In this document: positions 44,540 through 53,643 of the stretch, piece after piece
Layout: every line of letters starts with the position of its first letter
How positions within the stretch are numbered: position 1 is the stretch's first letter
From: an uncultured Cellvibrio sp.
GTDB taxonomy: Bacteria; Pseudomonadota; Gammaproteobacteria; Pseudomonadales; Cellvibrionaceae
Length of the DNA stretch: 64,000 nucleotides
Reading direction: 5' to 3'
Assembly (NCBI GenBank): GCA_937958105.1
Contig: CALFXJ010000013.1
Span: forward strand, 123,149 to 187,148
Made by a program: the position numbers and the translations under genes
Notes under the pieces: model-generated
Databases searched by the model: none
Told to the model about the DNA's origin: nothing
What the model saw: the letters and a program-made list of their open reading frames with translations, nothing else

Positions 44540-46954
44540 TCAGAACCGAACGTTGACACTTACCCAGAAGTTACGGGCCTTGTCTTTGTTGTTGTAGTCA
44601 TCGAAGTACAGGGCCTCATTACGACCGCTGCCACCCACGTTGGTATCCAGGTAGTCTCCATCACCATTCAGGTCCCGGAACTCAGCCTGATAGGTGGTGA
44701 AGTCGCGGTCGAACAGGTTATTGATTCGCGCCGTCAGGGTTACGGTCTCGCTTACCTGGTATGCCGCGCCCAGATGGAACACTTCATAGCCCTTGTAGTA
44801 CAGCTCCTCATCAGTAATGACGTGCGTGCCGTAGAACCGCTTGGAGCGCGCCTCACCGGTCAGGTAGACGTTCAGCACCGGAGAAACACGCCAGTCCAGG
44901 GTCGCGTTGAACATATGCTTGGTACTGTTACCCAGCGGCAGGCCTTTCTCTGCCCCACTCTTCTGCTCGCTGTCAGTAAAGGTGTAGTTGGCACGCAACG
45001 CCAGGTTGTTCAGGATCTGCAGGCGGCCGGCAAGCTCTGCACCGTCAATCACAACCTTATCAATGTTGACAGTTTTGTTGCTGGTTGAATAACCCAGATC
45101 CTCATACTCCCCAGTGGCGGAACAGACAATACTCGTTCCCGCACCACAGGGTTGAGAAGAGAGCTTATCGTCAAACTCATTCTGGAAGAGAGTGATGTTG
45201 AAGTTGTGGCCTTTCGGATGCTGCCAGTAGGCCGCAATTTCTGTGGTGGTGCTGGTTTCGGGTTTCAGATCCGGATTACCGAACATGGGAATGGTGCCCT
45301 GCCCGCCAAAGCCTACGACCCCATCATAGAGCTGGGTTGTTTTAGGCGTTTTGAAACCCGTGCTGACGCCGCCCTTGAACGTCCACTGGTCATTCAGGGT
45401 GTAAACACCGTACAGACGGGGGCTGACCTGATCGCCGAAGACTTCATGGTCATCCAGACGCAACCCCGCAGTGATGGCCAGAGGCTCAATGACATACCAG
45501 GTGTCTTCCGCGAACAGTGAGTACATGTTGTGCTCCTGAACGCCACCGGGAGTACCGCTTTCCATACCGAACACACCATCTTCCAGCTCACCTTGAATGA
45601 CCTGCGCGCCCACCACGGCAATGTGCTGACCAGCCAGCTCATAGGGCATGTCGAGCTTGGCATCGAGCGTGTACTGGTTGCTTTGAAGGATGCGCTTGGG
45701 CCGGGGCAGGAAAGTGTCTTCAGCCAGGTTGCGACGTTCATCAACGCTCATTCCTGCGTAGTCGCCAGTGCCATTCAGCATCTCCAGCAGCTGCTGCCGT
45801 TCCTCTACCGTAAACGGCAGGGTTCGACCATGGTTGTCGGTCTCCACATAAGCCAGGGAAACAAAGCTGTTACCGAAGCTCCAGGTACCCTCATGGGTCA
45901 ATGACCAGGTATCGCGGGTAAATTCCTGGGTACCGCTGTAACCCACCCGTGGCTCAGCGCGGGTGCAGTTACCGTCATTGATACAGTTGTTCGGCGTAGC
46001 ACGCCAGACGGAAGCAATATTATCGACAGTTCCTACCGGGTATTCGTATTCTCCCGCATCATTCAGGCGCGGCGCATTGTCGTATTGCTGCTTCGAGGTA
46101 TCAATATCCAATGAGATGCTTTGATTTTCGGTCGGCGTCCAGGACAGGCGCAGACCCAGCGCTTCGTTTTCGTTGTCGACCGTTTTACCGCCCGCACCAA
46201 AACCGAGGGAGCGTTCTACCACGCGCCCAGTCGGATCGGTAACGTTGTCATAGGTAGGGTTGGAAGCCAGACGGTTATAGAAGCTACCGCGCAACGACAG
46301 ACCCAGCTTGCCGGGAATCAGCGGACCCATCACGTTGAAGTCAGTAGTAATATCGTTGCCGAACTCGTCTTTGGTTTCGATAGTACGGCTGTGGCTGATG
46401 GAACCCTGCCATGAATCGGTGACCTTTTTAGTAATGATGTTGATCACACCGCCCATGGCATCCGCACCATATAAGGTGGAGGCCGGACCGCGGATCACTT
46501 CGATACGCTCAATGGCATCCAGCGGCGGAATGTGGTTGAACTGGTTGCCACCAAAGTTGTTGGGATAAATATCGCCATGGTTGTTCTGGCGCTTACCGTC
46601 CACCAGGATCAACGTGTAGTCAGAGCCCATGCCGCGCATACTGATGGTGCCCTGGCCGGTTTTATCCCGCGTCTCACCAATATCTACCCCTTCAAGATCA
46701 CGCACAGCATCGAGCAAGGTAGTGTAAGGACGCTTGCTCAGCTCTTCTGTGCTGATGACGGAAATACTGGAAGGTGCCTCGGTAATCTTCTGCTCGAAAC
46801 CAGCGGCAGATACGACAACTTTGTTAAGTGTCGGAGCATTGGTTTCTTCCGCATGAACTGCCGGAACAAGCAGTGCAAAGGAGGCTAAACGAACGGCATG
46901 AGCTAACAGGCTGGATTTTTTCTGCAGATGAACCGGATACAGATTGGACGGCAT
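44540..46954 (-). CDS. TonB-dependent siderophore receptor (CirA/FepA/BfeA-like)
   Basis: 804-residue outer-membrane receptor with signal peptide (LASFALLVPAVHAEE), TonB box-like NKVVVSAAGFEQ, plug (about 55-180; ERIEVIRGPASTLYGADAMG, GGVINIITKKVTD) and C-terminal barrel ending FWVSVNVRF. The plug resembles ferric catecholate/colicin I receptors; substrate not fixed by sequence. A Fur box lies about 65 bp upstream. Transcribed on its own, in front of the PiuA-type receptor. Confidence 0.92.
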   Translation of the reverse strand: MPSNLYPVHLQKKSSLLAHAVRLASFALLVPAVHAEETNAPTLNKVVVSAAGFEQKITEAPSSISVISTEELSKRPYTTLLDAVRDLEGVDIGETRDKTGQGTISMRGMGSDYTLILVDGKRQNNHGDIYPNNFGGNQFNHIPPLDAIERIEVIRGPASTLYGADAMGGVINIITKKVTDSWQGSISHSRTIETKDEFGNDITTDFNVMGPLIPGKLGLSLRGSFYNRLASNPTYDNVTDPTGRVVERSLGFGAGGKTVDNENEALGLRLSWTPTENQSISLDIDTSKQQYDNAPRLNDAGEYEYPVGTVDNIASVWRATPNNCINDGNCTRAEPRVGYSGTQEFTRDTWSLTHEGTWSFGNSFVSLAYVETDNHGRTLPFTVEERQQLLEMLNGTGDYAGMSVDERRNLAEDTFLPRPKRILQSNQYTLDAKLDMPYELAGQHIAVVGAQVIQGELEDGVFGMESGTPGGVQEHNMYSLFAEDTWYVIEPLAITAGLRLDDHEVFGDQVSPRLYGVYTLNDQWTFKGGVSTGFKTPKTTQLYDGVVGFGGQGTIPMFGNPDLKPETSTTTEIAAYWQHPKGHNFNITLFQNEFDDKLSSQPCGAGTSIVCSATGEYEDLGYSTSNKTVNIDKVVIDGAELAGRLQILNNLALRANYTFTDSEQKSGAEKGLPLGNSTKHMFNATLDWRVSPVLNVYLTGEARSKRFYGTHVITDEELYYKGYEVFHLGAAYQVSETVTLTARINNLFDRDFTTYQAEFRDLNGDGDYLDTNVGGSGRNEALYFDDYNNKDKARNFWVSVNVRF

Positions 46955-47017
46955 AAATTGCTGACCCCAAGTGGATGAAAGATAGATATTTTCAAGTGAT
47001 ATGGTTAATCATTCGGT

Positions 47018-47036
47018 AATGATAATAACTCTCATT
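47018..47036 (-). promoter_or_regulatory. Fur box upstream of the second TonB receptor
   Basis: AATGATAAT-A-ACTCTCATT, with neighbouring half-sites (TTAATCATT to the left, TACTATCAT to the right) suggesting overlapping Fur dimers. Confidence 0.88.
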
Positions 47037-47150
47037 ACTATCATGTGCAATAATCTTCTTTGGGGACTTTTTTATAACCGAAAGAACATCACTCCTAAAA
47101 ACCTTCGTCAGCAGAACATTTTTTGTGTAGCAAATACCGGCTTACAGAAA

Positions 47151-47180
47151 CAAAAACACCGCCAGAGGGCGGTGTTTTTG
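47151..47180 (-). terminator. Rho-independent terminator after nfuA
   Basis: Stem CAAAAACACCGCC/GGCGGTGTTTTTG with AGAG loop. Confidence 0.92.
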
Positions 47181-47199
47181 AAAGAAAAATTTTCAGTTT

Positions 47200-47790
47200 T
47201 TAGATATAGGCATTACTGCGATCTGTATGGTCGGTCACATCCCGAATACCCTTCAATTCCGGTAACTTATCCATCAACTGCACTTCGATACCCTGCTTCA
47301 ATGTGATGGCCACTGCTCCGCAACCCTGACAACCTCCGCCGAATTTCAGCACCGCGATCATATCGTCAGTCACCTCGACCAGGCTTACATTACCACCGTG
47401 AGCAGCCAGGCTCGGATTAACATCGTTGTAGAGGACATAGTTGATACGATCTTCCAAAGGGCTGTCGTCGGTGACGCGCGGCATCTTGGAATTAGGGGCA
47501 CGAATGGTGAGCTGGCCGCCCATGCGATCCGGTGAGTAATCTACCTTGGCTTCTTCCAGATAAGGCAGGCTGCGCGCCTCAAAATAGGCTTTGAAGCCAT
47601 TCAGCTGCACCACCGCATCGTCGTCTTTCTCTTCACCCGGCCGGCAATAAGCGATGCAGGTCTCCGCCTGGGGCGTGCCCGGACTGGCAACGAACATGCG
47701 AATACCGATGCCATCGTTGTCCTTCTGCTTATCCAGTAACTCTTTAAGATACTGCTGAGCCGATTCGGTGATTTCTACATTAACACTCAT
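47200..47790 (-). CDS. nfuA: Fe-S biogenesis protein NfuA
   Basis: 196-residue iron-sulfur carrier: N-terminal degenerate A-type domain (about 1-95; ITESAQQYLKELLDKQKDND) and C-terminal Nfu domain with the cluster-binding CxxC in KFGGGCQGCGAVAITL. Delivers [4Fe-4S] clusters, especially under iron starvation or oxidative stress. Its position beside Fur-regulated receptors fits iron economy, although it has its own terminator. Divergent from metH. Confidence 0.96.
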   Translation of the reverse strand: MSVNVEITESAQQYLKELLDKQKDNDGIGIRMFVASPGTPQAETCIAYCRPGEEKDDDAVVQLNGFKAYFEARSLPYLEEAKVDYSPDRMGGQLTIRAPNSKMPRVTDDSPLEDRINYVLYNDVNPSLAAHGGNVSLVEVTDDMIAVLKFGGGCQGCGAVAITLKQGIEVQLMDKLPELKGIRDVTDHTDRSNAYI

Positions 47791-47912
47791 ACCTGCTGCT
47801 TAACCCCGGATACCTGATTAATTTAGTCGGGTATTCTACTGTAAAGCTGCCCGCTAAAACACCATGTATTTGCAATCGACCTGATAGCCTGGGACAACAG
47901 CACGGGCTGCCG

Positions 47913-47927
47913 CCCCCGGCCCGGGGG
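47913..47927. other. GC-rich 15-bp palindrome upstream of metH
   Basis: CCCCCGG-C-CCGGGGG, about 90 bp before metH, close to a possible -10 TAGAAT at about 47937. It could be an operator or a leader hairpin. No SAM, SAH or cobalamin riboswitch was recognised here. Confidence 0.4.
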
Positions 47928-48015
47928 TTTATCTGGTAGAATTGGCGGCATTTTTTTGACCCAATCCCTCAGAATCGCCTGATTTCAGGCGGACCACGCG
48001 AACAACAGGTTTCTC

Positions 48016-51000
48016 ATGAGCATAACTCCCGAACGTCAGGCCCGCATTAACGCCCTCCATCAAGCTATCCAGCAACGCATCCTGATTCTGGATGGCGGCA
48101 TGGGTACCATGATCCAGAGCTATAAACTGCAGGAGGCAGACTACCGCGGTGAACGATTTGCCAGCTACCACATGGATATCGCCGGCAACAATGACCTGCT
48201 CAGCATCACCAAACCGGAGGTTATCCGCGAGATCCAGCGTGCCTATCTGGACGCCGGGGCCGACATCCTTGAAACCAACACCTTTAACTCCACCCGCATC
48301 TCCATGGCGGATTACGACATGGAAGACCTCAGCCATGAGCTGAACTATGCCGCCGCAAAGCTGGCCCGTGAGCTGTGCGATGAAGTCACTGCACTCAATC
48401 CCTCCAAACCCCGCTTCGTAGCTGGGGTACTTGGCCCGACCAGTCGCACCTGTTCCATTTCACCGGATGTGAATGACCCCGGCGCACGCAATGTGACTTT
48501 TGATCAGCTGGTGGAGAATTACCTGGAGTCTGTCGATGGTCTGGTGAAAGGCGGGGCTGATCTGATTCTGATTGAAACCATCTTCGACACCCTAAACGCC
48601 AAAGCAGCCGTGTTTGCGGTGAAGCAGTATTTTGATCAATGTGGTTTTGAGCTGCCGATCATGGTCTCCGGCACCATCACTGATGCCTCGGGGCGTACCC
48701 TCTCCGGCCAGACGACGGAAGCGTTTTACAACTCGCTGGCGCATTCGCAAGCCTTCAGCATGGGGTTGAACTGCGCCCTGGGTGCCAAGGAGCTGCGTCA
48801 GTATGTGCAGGAACTGTCCCGTGTAGCCGCCTGTTATGTATCCGCTCACCCCAACGCCGGCCTGCCCAATGAATTTGGCGAATATGATCAGACACCGGAA
48901 GAGATGGTGACTATCGTTGAAGAGTTTGCCGCGAGCGGTTTCGTCAACATCATCGGCGGCTGCTGTGGTACAACCCCGGCGCACATCAAAGCCATCGCCG
49001 AGGCCGTGGCTAAATACCCTCCGCGCGCTGTTCCGCAGATTGAGCCTGCCTGCCGCTTATCCGGTCTCGAGCCTTTCAATATCACCCGCGACTCCCTGTT
49101 CGTAAACGTGGGCGAACGCTGTAACGTCACCGGTTCTGCGCGCTTCAAGCGGCTTATTGTTGAAGAAGATTATTCCACCGCATTGGAAGTCGCTCTGGAG
49201 CAGGTCGAAAACGGTGCGCAGGTAATCGACATCAACATGGACGAAGGCATGCTTGATGCAGAAAAAGCCATGGTGCGTTTTCTGAACCTGATCGCCGGCG
49301 AACCTGACATTGCCCGCGTACCAATCATGGTGGATTCATCCCGCTGGGAAGTGATCGAAGCTGGACTGAAATGCATCCAGGGCAAACCCATCGTTAACTC
49401 CATCAGCCTCAAAGAAGGCGAAGAAGAGTTCCTGCACAAGGCCCGGCTGTGCATGCGCTACGGGGCTGCTGTCGTGATCATGGCGTTTGATGAAACCGGA
49501 CAGGCAGATACCCAGGAACGCAAACAGGAAATCTGTGAGCGCTCCTACCGTCTGCTGGTGGACAAGCTCGGCTTCCCGCCGCAGGACATTATCTTCGACC
49601 CGAATATTTTTGCTGTCGCTACCGGTATTGAAGAGCACAACAACTACGCAGTGGATTTCATTGAAGCCACACGCTGGATTCACGCAAACCTGCCCTATGC
49701 CGGTGTCAGCGGTGGCGTTTCCAACGTATCTTTCTCATTCCGCGGCAACAACCCGGTCCGCGAAGCCATCCACTCGGTGTTCCTCTATCACGCCATCAAG
49801 GCCGGCATGAACATGGGGATTGTCAACGCCGGTCAGCTGGCCGTGTACGATGACCTGCCGGCGGAGCTGAAAGAGAAAGTTGAAGATGTGATTCTCAACC
49901 GCACTGCCAATGCTACCGAAGCCCTGCTCGAAATCGCGGAAAAATACCGTGGTGGTGAAGGTGGCGGCGAGAAAAAAGAAGACCTTGAATGGCGCAGCCT
50001 GCCCGTGGCCAAACGTATTGAATATGCGCTGGTGAAAGGTATTTCTACCTATATTGAAGCAGATACAGAAGAAGCGCGCCTGCAATACCCGCGCCCGCTC
50101 GATGTAATTGAAGGGCCGCTGATGGACGGTATGAACGTTGTCGGCGATCTGTTTGGTGCTGGAAAGATGTTTCTTCCCCAGGTGGTGAAATCCGCACGGG
50201 TAATGAAGCAATCCGTTGCCTATCTGCAGCCTTTTATCGAAGCTGAAAAAACAGAAGCTTCCAAGCCAAACGGCAAGATCCTGATGGCTACTGTAAAAGG
50301 AGATGTGCACGACATCGGTAAAAACATCGTCGGCGTGGTACTGCAATGTAACAACTTCCAGGTGGTTGACCTGGGTGTGATGGTGCCCTGCGATAAAATT
50401 CTGGAAACCGCTGTGCGTGAGAACTGCGACATCATCGGTCTGTCAGGCCTGATTACACCGTCGCTGGACGAGATGGTATTTGTGGCGCGCGAGATGGAAC
50501 GTCAGGGCATCAACAAGCCGTTGATGATCGGCGGTGCAACAACATCCAAAGCACACACCGCCGTAAAGATAGATCCGGCTTTTAAACTGAATCAGGTGGT
50601 TTATGTCCCGGACGCGTCCCGGGCTGTTGGTGTGGCCAGCACCCTGCTCTCTGATGAGCTGCGTCCTAAATTTGTCAGCGAGCTTCAGCAGGAATATGCC
50701 CAGGTGCGCGAGCGTAACGCCAACCGCAAGCCACGTGGCACTGTGCGAACCTATCCGGAGGCCATCAACAAAGGTTTAAAACTGGATTGGGAGAATTACA
50801 CGCCCCCCGCTCCCACCTTCACCGGTATTAAAGTATTCAATGATTATGATCTGAATACGCTGGTTGATTTTATTGACTGGACCCCTTTCTTCATCAGCTG
50901 GGATCTCGCCGGCAAATATCCCAGGATTCTTGAAGATGAGGTGGTGGGTGAAGCGGCACGCAACTTGTTTGATGATGCGCAGAAAATGCTGCGCAAGCTG

Positions 51001-51726
51001 ATCGACGAAAAGCTGATCAGTGCAAACGGCGTCATCGGCTTCTGGCCTGCCAATACTGTCAATCATGATGACATTGCTGTTTATGATGCGGACGGCAAAC
51101 AGATTTCCACGCTGCACCACATCCGTCAGCAACACCTTAAACAAGGCATGGAAACCAAACCCCACTTCTCTCTGGCTGACTTCGTCGCACCCAAAGAGAC
51201 CGGCAAACAGGATTACATCGGCGGCTTCGCAGTCACCTCAGGTATCGGTGCGGAGGAGCTGGCCAAGCGCTATCAGCAGGCGGGCGATGACTACAACAGC
51301 ATCATGGTTAAAGCACTTGCTGATCGTCTGGCCGAAGCCTTCGCCGAGCATATGCATCAACGGGTGCGCAAAGAATTCTGGGGCTATGACCGCAGTGAAA
51401 ACCTCAGCAATGAGGAATTGATCCGCGAACAATACAAGGGAATTCGCCCCGCGCCAGGTTATCCCGCGTGTCCGGATCACACTGAAAAAGCAACGCTCTT
51501 TAAGTTGCTCGATGCGGAAAAGCATACCGGCATCACACTCACTGAACACTTTGCCATGCTGCCTACCGCCGCCGTGTCTGGTTGGTATTTCTCGCATCCG
51601 GAATCAACCTACTTCCCCACCGGCAAGATCGAAAAAGATCAGGTGGAAAGTCTGGCGAAGCGCAAAGGCATGACAGTGGATGAACTGGAGCGCTGGCTGA
51701 TGCCGGTGTTGTCCTACGAACCATGA
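48016..51726 (+). CDS. metH: Cobalamin-dependent methionine synthase
   Basis: Transfers the methyl group of methyltetrahydrofolate to homocysteine through cobalamin. 1236 residues, close to E. coli MetH (1227). Order: homocysteine domain (about 15-345; zinc cysteines in IIGGCCGTTPAHIKA), pterin domain (about 360-630; NVGERCNVTGSARFKRL), cobalamin cap and binding domain (about 660-910; ligand His in KGDVHDIGKNIVGVV), and activation domain (about 915-1236; AdoMet motif RPAPGYPACPDHTEK). All catalytic motifs are intact. The downstream gene starts 4 nt after the stop. Confidence 0.97.
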   Translation: MSITPERQARINALHQAIQQRILILDGGMGTMIQSYKLQEADYRGERFASYHMDIAGNNDLLSITKPEVIREIQRAYLDAGADILETNTFNSTRISMADYDMEDLSHELNYAAAKLARELCDEVTALNPSKPRFVAGVLGPTSRTCSISPDVNDPGARNVTFDQLVENYLESVDGLVKGGADLILIETIFDTLNAKAAVFAVKQYFDQCGFELPIMVSGTITDASGRTLSGQTTEAFYNSLAHSQAFSMGLNCALGAKELRQYVQELSRVAACYVSAHPNAGLPNEFGEYDQTPEEMVTIVEEFAASGFVNIIGGCCGTTPAHIKAIAEAVAKYPPRAVPQIEPACRLSGLEPFNITRDSLFVNVGERCNVTGSARFKRLIVEEDYSTALEVALEQVENGAQVIDINMDEGMLDAEKAMVRFLNLIAGEPDIARVPIMVDSSRWEVIEAGLKCIQGKPIVNSISLKEGEEEFLHKARLCMRYGAAVVIMAFDETGQADTQERKQEICERSYRLLVDKLGFPPQDIIFDPNIFAVATGIEEHNNYAVDFIEATRWIHANLPYAGVSGGVSNVSFSFRGNNPVREAIHSVFLYHAIKAGMNMGIVNAGQLAVYDDLPAELKEKVEDVILNRTANATEALLEIAEKYRGGEGGGEKKEDLEWRSLPVAKRIEYALVKGISTYIEADTEEARLQYPRPLDVIEGPLMDGMNVVGDLFGAGKMFLPQVVKSARVMKQSVAYLQPFIEAEKTEASKPNGKILMATVKGDVHDIGKNIVGVVLQCNNFQVVDLGVMVPCDKILETAVRENCDIIGLSGLITPSLDEMVFVAREMERQGINKPLMIGGATTSKAHTAVKIDPAFKLNQVVYVPDASRAVGVASTLLSDELRPKFVSELQQEYAQVRERNANRKPRGTVRTYPEAINKGLKLDWENYTPPAPTFTGIKVFNDYDLNTLVDFIDWTPFFISWDLAGKYPRILEDEVVGEAARNLFDDAQKMLRKLIDEKLISANGVIGFWPANTVNHDDIAVYDADGKQISTLHHIRQQHLKQGMETKPHFSLADFVAPKETGKQDYIGGFAVTSGIGAEELAKRYQQAGDDYNSIMVKALADRLAEAFAEHMHQRVRKEFWGYDRSENLSNEELIREQYKGIRPAPGYPACPDHTEKATLFKLLDAEKHTGITLTEHFAMLPTAAVSGWYFSHPESTYFPTGKIEKDQVESLAKRKGMTVDELERWLMPVLSYEP

Positions 51727-51730
51727 CCCA

Positions 51731-52261
51731 ATGACTAACCCGCCTCTTGCCCCCGTGGGCTTTGGATCACTCCAGAGCCCCATTAAAATCTACATTGCCA
51801 ATCGCCCCCTTATTGATGATTATCCCGCAATGGATGAATTGCGGGGATTGGTGGCGGGAGAAGTCGACCATATCGTCAGGCATACCAGCAATCACTGGCG
51901 AAAGGTTTTCAACGTCTGTGCGAAGTTTCTCTTCGACTGGCAGGCACAGCAACCAAACGGTAACGAGCTTACCTGCTGGCAGGATTATCGGGATCAACAT
52001 CTTTTTCAATCCGGCTCCAGCGCCTCACTGCTTTTTTCAGCCCCACAGCTAAACGATGGCTTTACCCGCTTTCATGTCGTCGTTGGAAAAACTTACGCTG
52101 CGTCATTAAATTTGGCGCCACTGGTTTGGGTGGATCAATATTTCGCGCTGAATAAAGAGTACCGCCTTATCGTAAGTCCTTATCCTGATTATCGACAGCT
52201 ATCCAACAGCCGCATTACGACACTGATTAATTTAATGCAGTCTGTTGCGAATCCAACATAG
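51731..52261 (+). CDS. Conserved hypothetical protein co-transcribed with metH
   Basis: 176-residue soluble protein with no recognised domain, signal peptide or membrane helix. Rich in Trp, Tyr and Asn; segments IKIYIANRPLIDDYPAMDEL, NHWRKVFNVCAKFLFDW and LNLAPLVWVDQYFALNKEYR look like a compact alpha/beta fold. It starts 4 nt after metH, so it is translated from the same message, but a link to methionine synthesis is only positional. Confidence 0.75.
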   Translation: MTNPPLAPVGFGSLQSPIKIYIANRPLIDDYPAMDELRGLVAGEVDHIVRHTSNHWRKVFNVCAKFLFDWQAQQPNGNELTCWQDYRDQHLFQSGSSASLLFSAPQLNDGFTRFHVVVGKTYAASLNLAPLVWVDQYFALNKEYRLIVSPYPDYRQLSNSRITTLINLMQSVANPT

Positions 52262-52393
52262 AAATTAAAATCGCATGACCCTTTATTAAAAACGCGATAC
52301 ATTTCTACTCTGTTACAAATTCAGTTCCGCCGTTATTTTTTTGGTGTACATTCAAGGCGTCTGTCGATATCACCTCACCAGAGGACAACGACC

Positions 52394-53149
52394 ATGGAAT
52401 TTACGGCAAATAGCTTTCCCCCTTTCGAACCGCTTCAGGAACGTTATTTTAATTTCATGAATCAGCCGATTATTCGGCACTTCATTGGTGCAGGCGGCCT
52501 GGTTACCATTGCCGCAGAAGCACGTGACTATTCTCAAGTAAACGCACTGGCATGCGCAGGACACCGCCATTTTGCGGAAAAATACTGGCAGGAAAGTGAG
52601 AAAAAATATGTGCACCCGCACAACTTGCAGCTGCACTATTTTGGTGTTCTGCAATCCAACAAAATCCGTCGAATCATGCAGCACTTTCATCATGTGGAAG
52701 GCATTGCAAGCATGCGCCAGGCGGATATTGTTGCCCGGCTATTGAAAGAAGAAGCCAGTTCTTTAACCACAAAAGAATTTTTTGTGCAGCTGAACATTGG
52801 CAAGGAGCCTAATAAAAACGGCATAGCGCCCGAAATGGCACCGGATCTGATCGAGTACTGCCTCATCCTGAACCTGCCGATCACCGGTTTAATGGCTATT
52901 CCGCCCAAAGCTGACGCACCTGCGCCCCACTTCAAGGCATTACGGAAGTTGGCTGATTATTATGGCCTGCCTCATTGCCAGATGGGATTCAGTAATGACT
53001 ATTCTATCGCGATTGATTGTGGCGCTACCCACATCCGTATCGGCACTGCCATCTGGGGTGAAAAGTATCCGGCAGGTTATAAAAACCCCCTTGCTGCTGA
53101 ACCACTTCTGAATGAATCGCTGCGCGTCCCAGCGGCGATGACAACTTGA
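52394..53149 (+). CDS. YggS/PLPBP-like protein lacking the PLP-binding lysine
   Basis: 251-residue alanine-racemase N-domain fold similar to YggS (PLP homeostasis protein). Matching segments are ACAGHRHFAEKYWQES, LQLHYFGVLQSNKIRRIM, QLNIGKEPNKNGIAPE and, for the phosphate site, QMGFSNDYSIAIDCGATHIR followed by IGTAIWG. Where YggS has the Schiff-base lysine (AVSKTKP), this protein reads TIAAEAR, so the lysine is absent (codons ATT GCC GCA GAA GCA CGT). It may bind PLP-like phosphate non-covalently or have another role. ATG has an AGAGG ribosome site. Neighbours are surface-glycan-type genes. Confidence 0.88.
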   Translation: MEFTANSFPPFEPLQERYFNFMNQPIIRHFIGAGGLVTIAAEARDYSQVNALACAGHRHFAEKYWQESEKKYVHPHNLQLHYFGVLQSNKIRRIMQHFHHVEGIASMRQADIVARLLKEEASSLTTKEFFVQLNIGKEPNKNGIAPEMAPDLIEYCLILNLPITGLMAIPPKADAPAPHFKALRKLADYYGLPHCQMGFSNDYSIAIDCGATHIRIGTAIWGEKYPAGYKNPLAAEPLLNESLRVPAAMTT

Positions 53150-53178
53150 GATATAAGCAAAAAGCTGGAGCGCTCTTG

Positions 53179-53643
53179 CTAGGATTGGACCAGGGACGGC
53201 AGATCCTGACGATCCAGCATCTTTCCTGAAACCTGCAGACGCTGTTGAATCCGATGAATTAAATCCGTCGTTGAGACGCCCTCGGTGTAAGAGAGCACAC
53301 CCAGCATCTCCTCCGGCAAGTCGGGACAGTCGCGGCGTTTTACCGCCAGCTCCGCTGCACCATTGCACGCAAAGGCATAAACAGCATATTGATTCTGTTC
53401 CATGAACGCCCGCGTGATAATACGCGGTCCATCCGCAACCACTTCATCCACATGACGGCAGGCAGCGACAACCGCCATGCGTTCTTCCTGCGTCATTACC
53501 GGCTGCCGCTTAAATGAGCTGACCCGCTCATCATCCACAATGTGTACCACCAATCGGTCGCCTAATGCCCGTGCATTGCGTAAAAAATTTACGTGTCCCG
53601 CATGAAACAGATCAGCCACCATCTTTGTGTAGATAATCTTCAT
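53179..53643 (-). CDS. Cytidylyltransferase-like protein (TagD/PCT family)
   Basis: 154-residue nucleotidyltransferase: nucleotide-binding HxGH in ADLFHAGHVNFLRNARALGD and the terminal GVSTTDLIHRI, the family's (R)xxGxSTT motif. Such enzymes make CDP-glycerol, CDP-choline/ethanolamine or sugar nucleotides. It overlaps the upstream LicD-like gene by 4 nt and so is coupled to it; a CTP-activated alcohol supplied to LicD for transfer to a glycan is a reasonable inference. ATG 53643 with AGGAT was preferred to ATG 53652. Confidence 0.88.
   Translation of the reverse strand: MKIIYTKMVADLFHAGHVNFLRNARALGDRLVVHIVDDERVSSFKRQPVMTQEERMAVVAACRHVDEVVADGPRIITRAFMEQNQYAVYAFACNGAAELAVKRRDCPDLPEEMLGVLSYTEGVSTTDLIHRIQQRLQVSGKMLDRQDLPSLVQS

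Noticed and set aside
47791..48015. Riboswitch (SAM, SAH or cobalamin) upstream of metH
   Set aside because: No conserved core motif of these classes could be found; only a short GC-rich palindrome is present.
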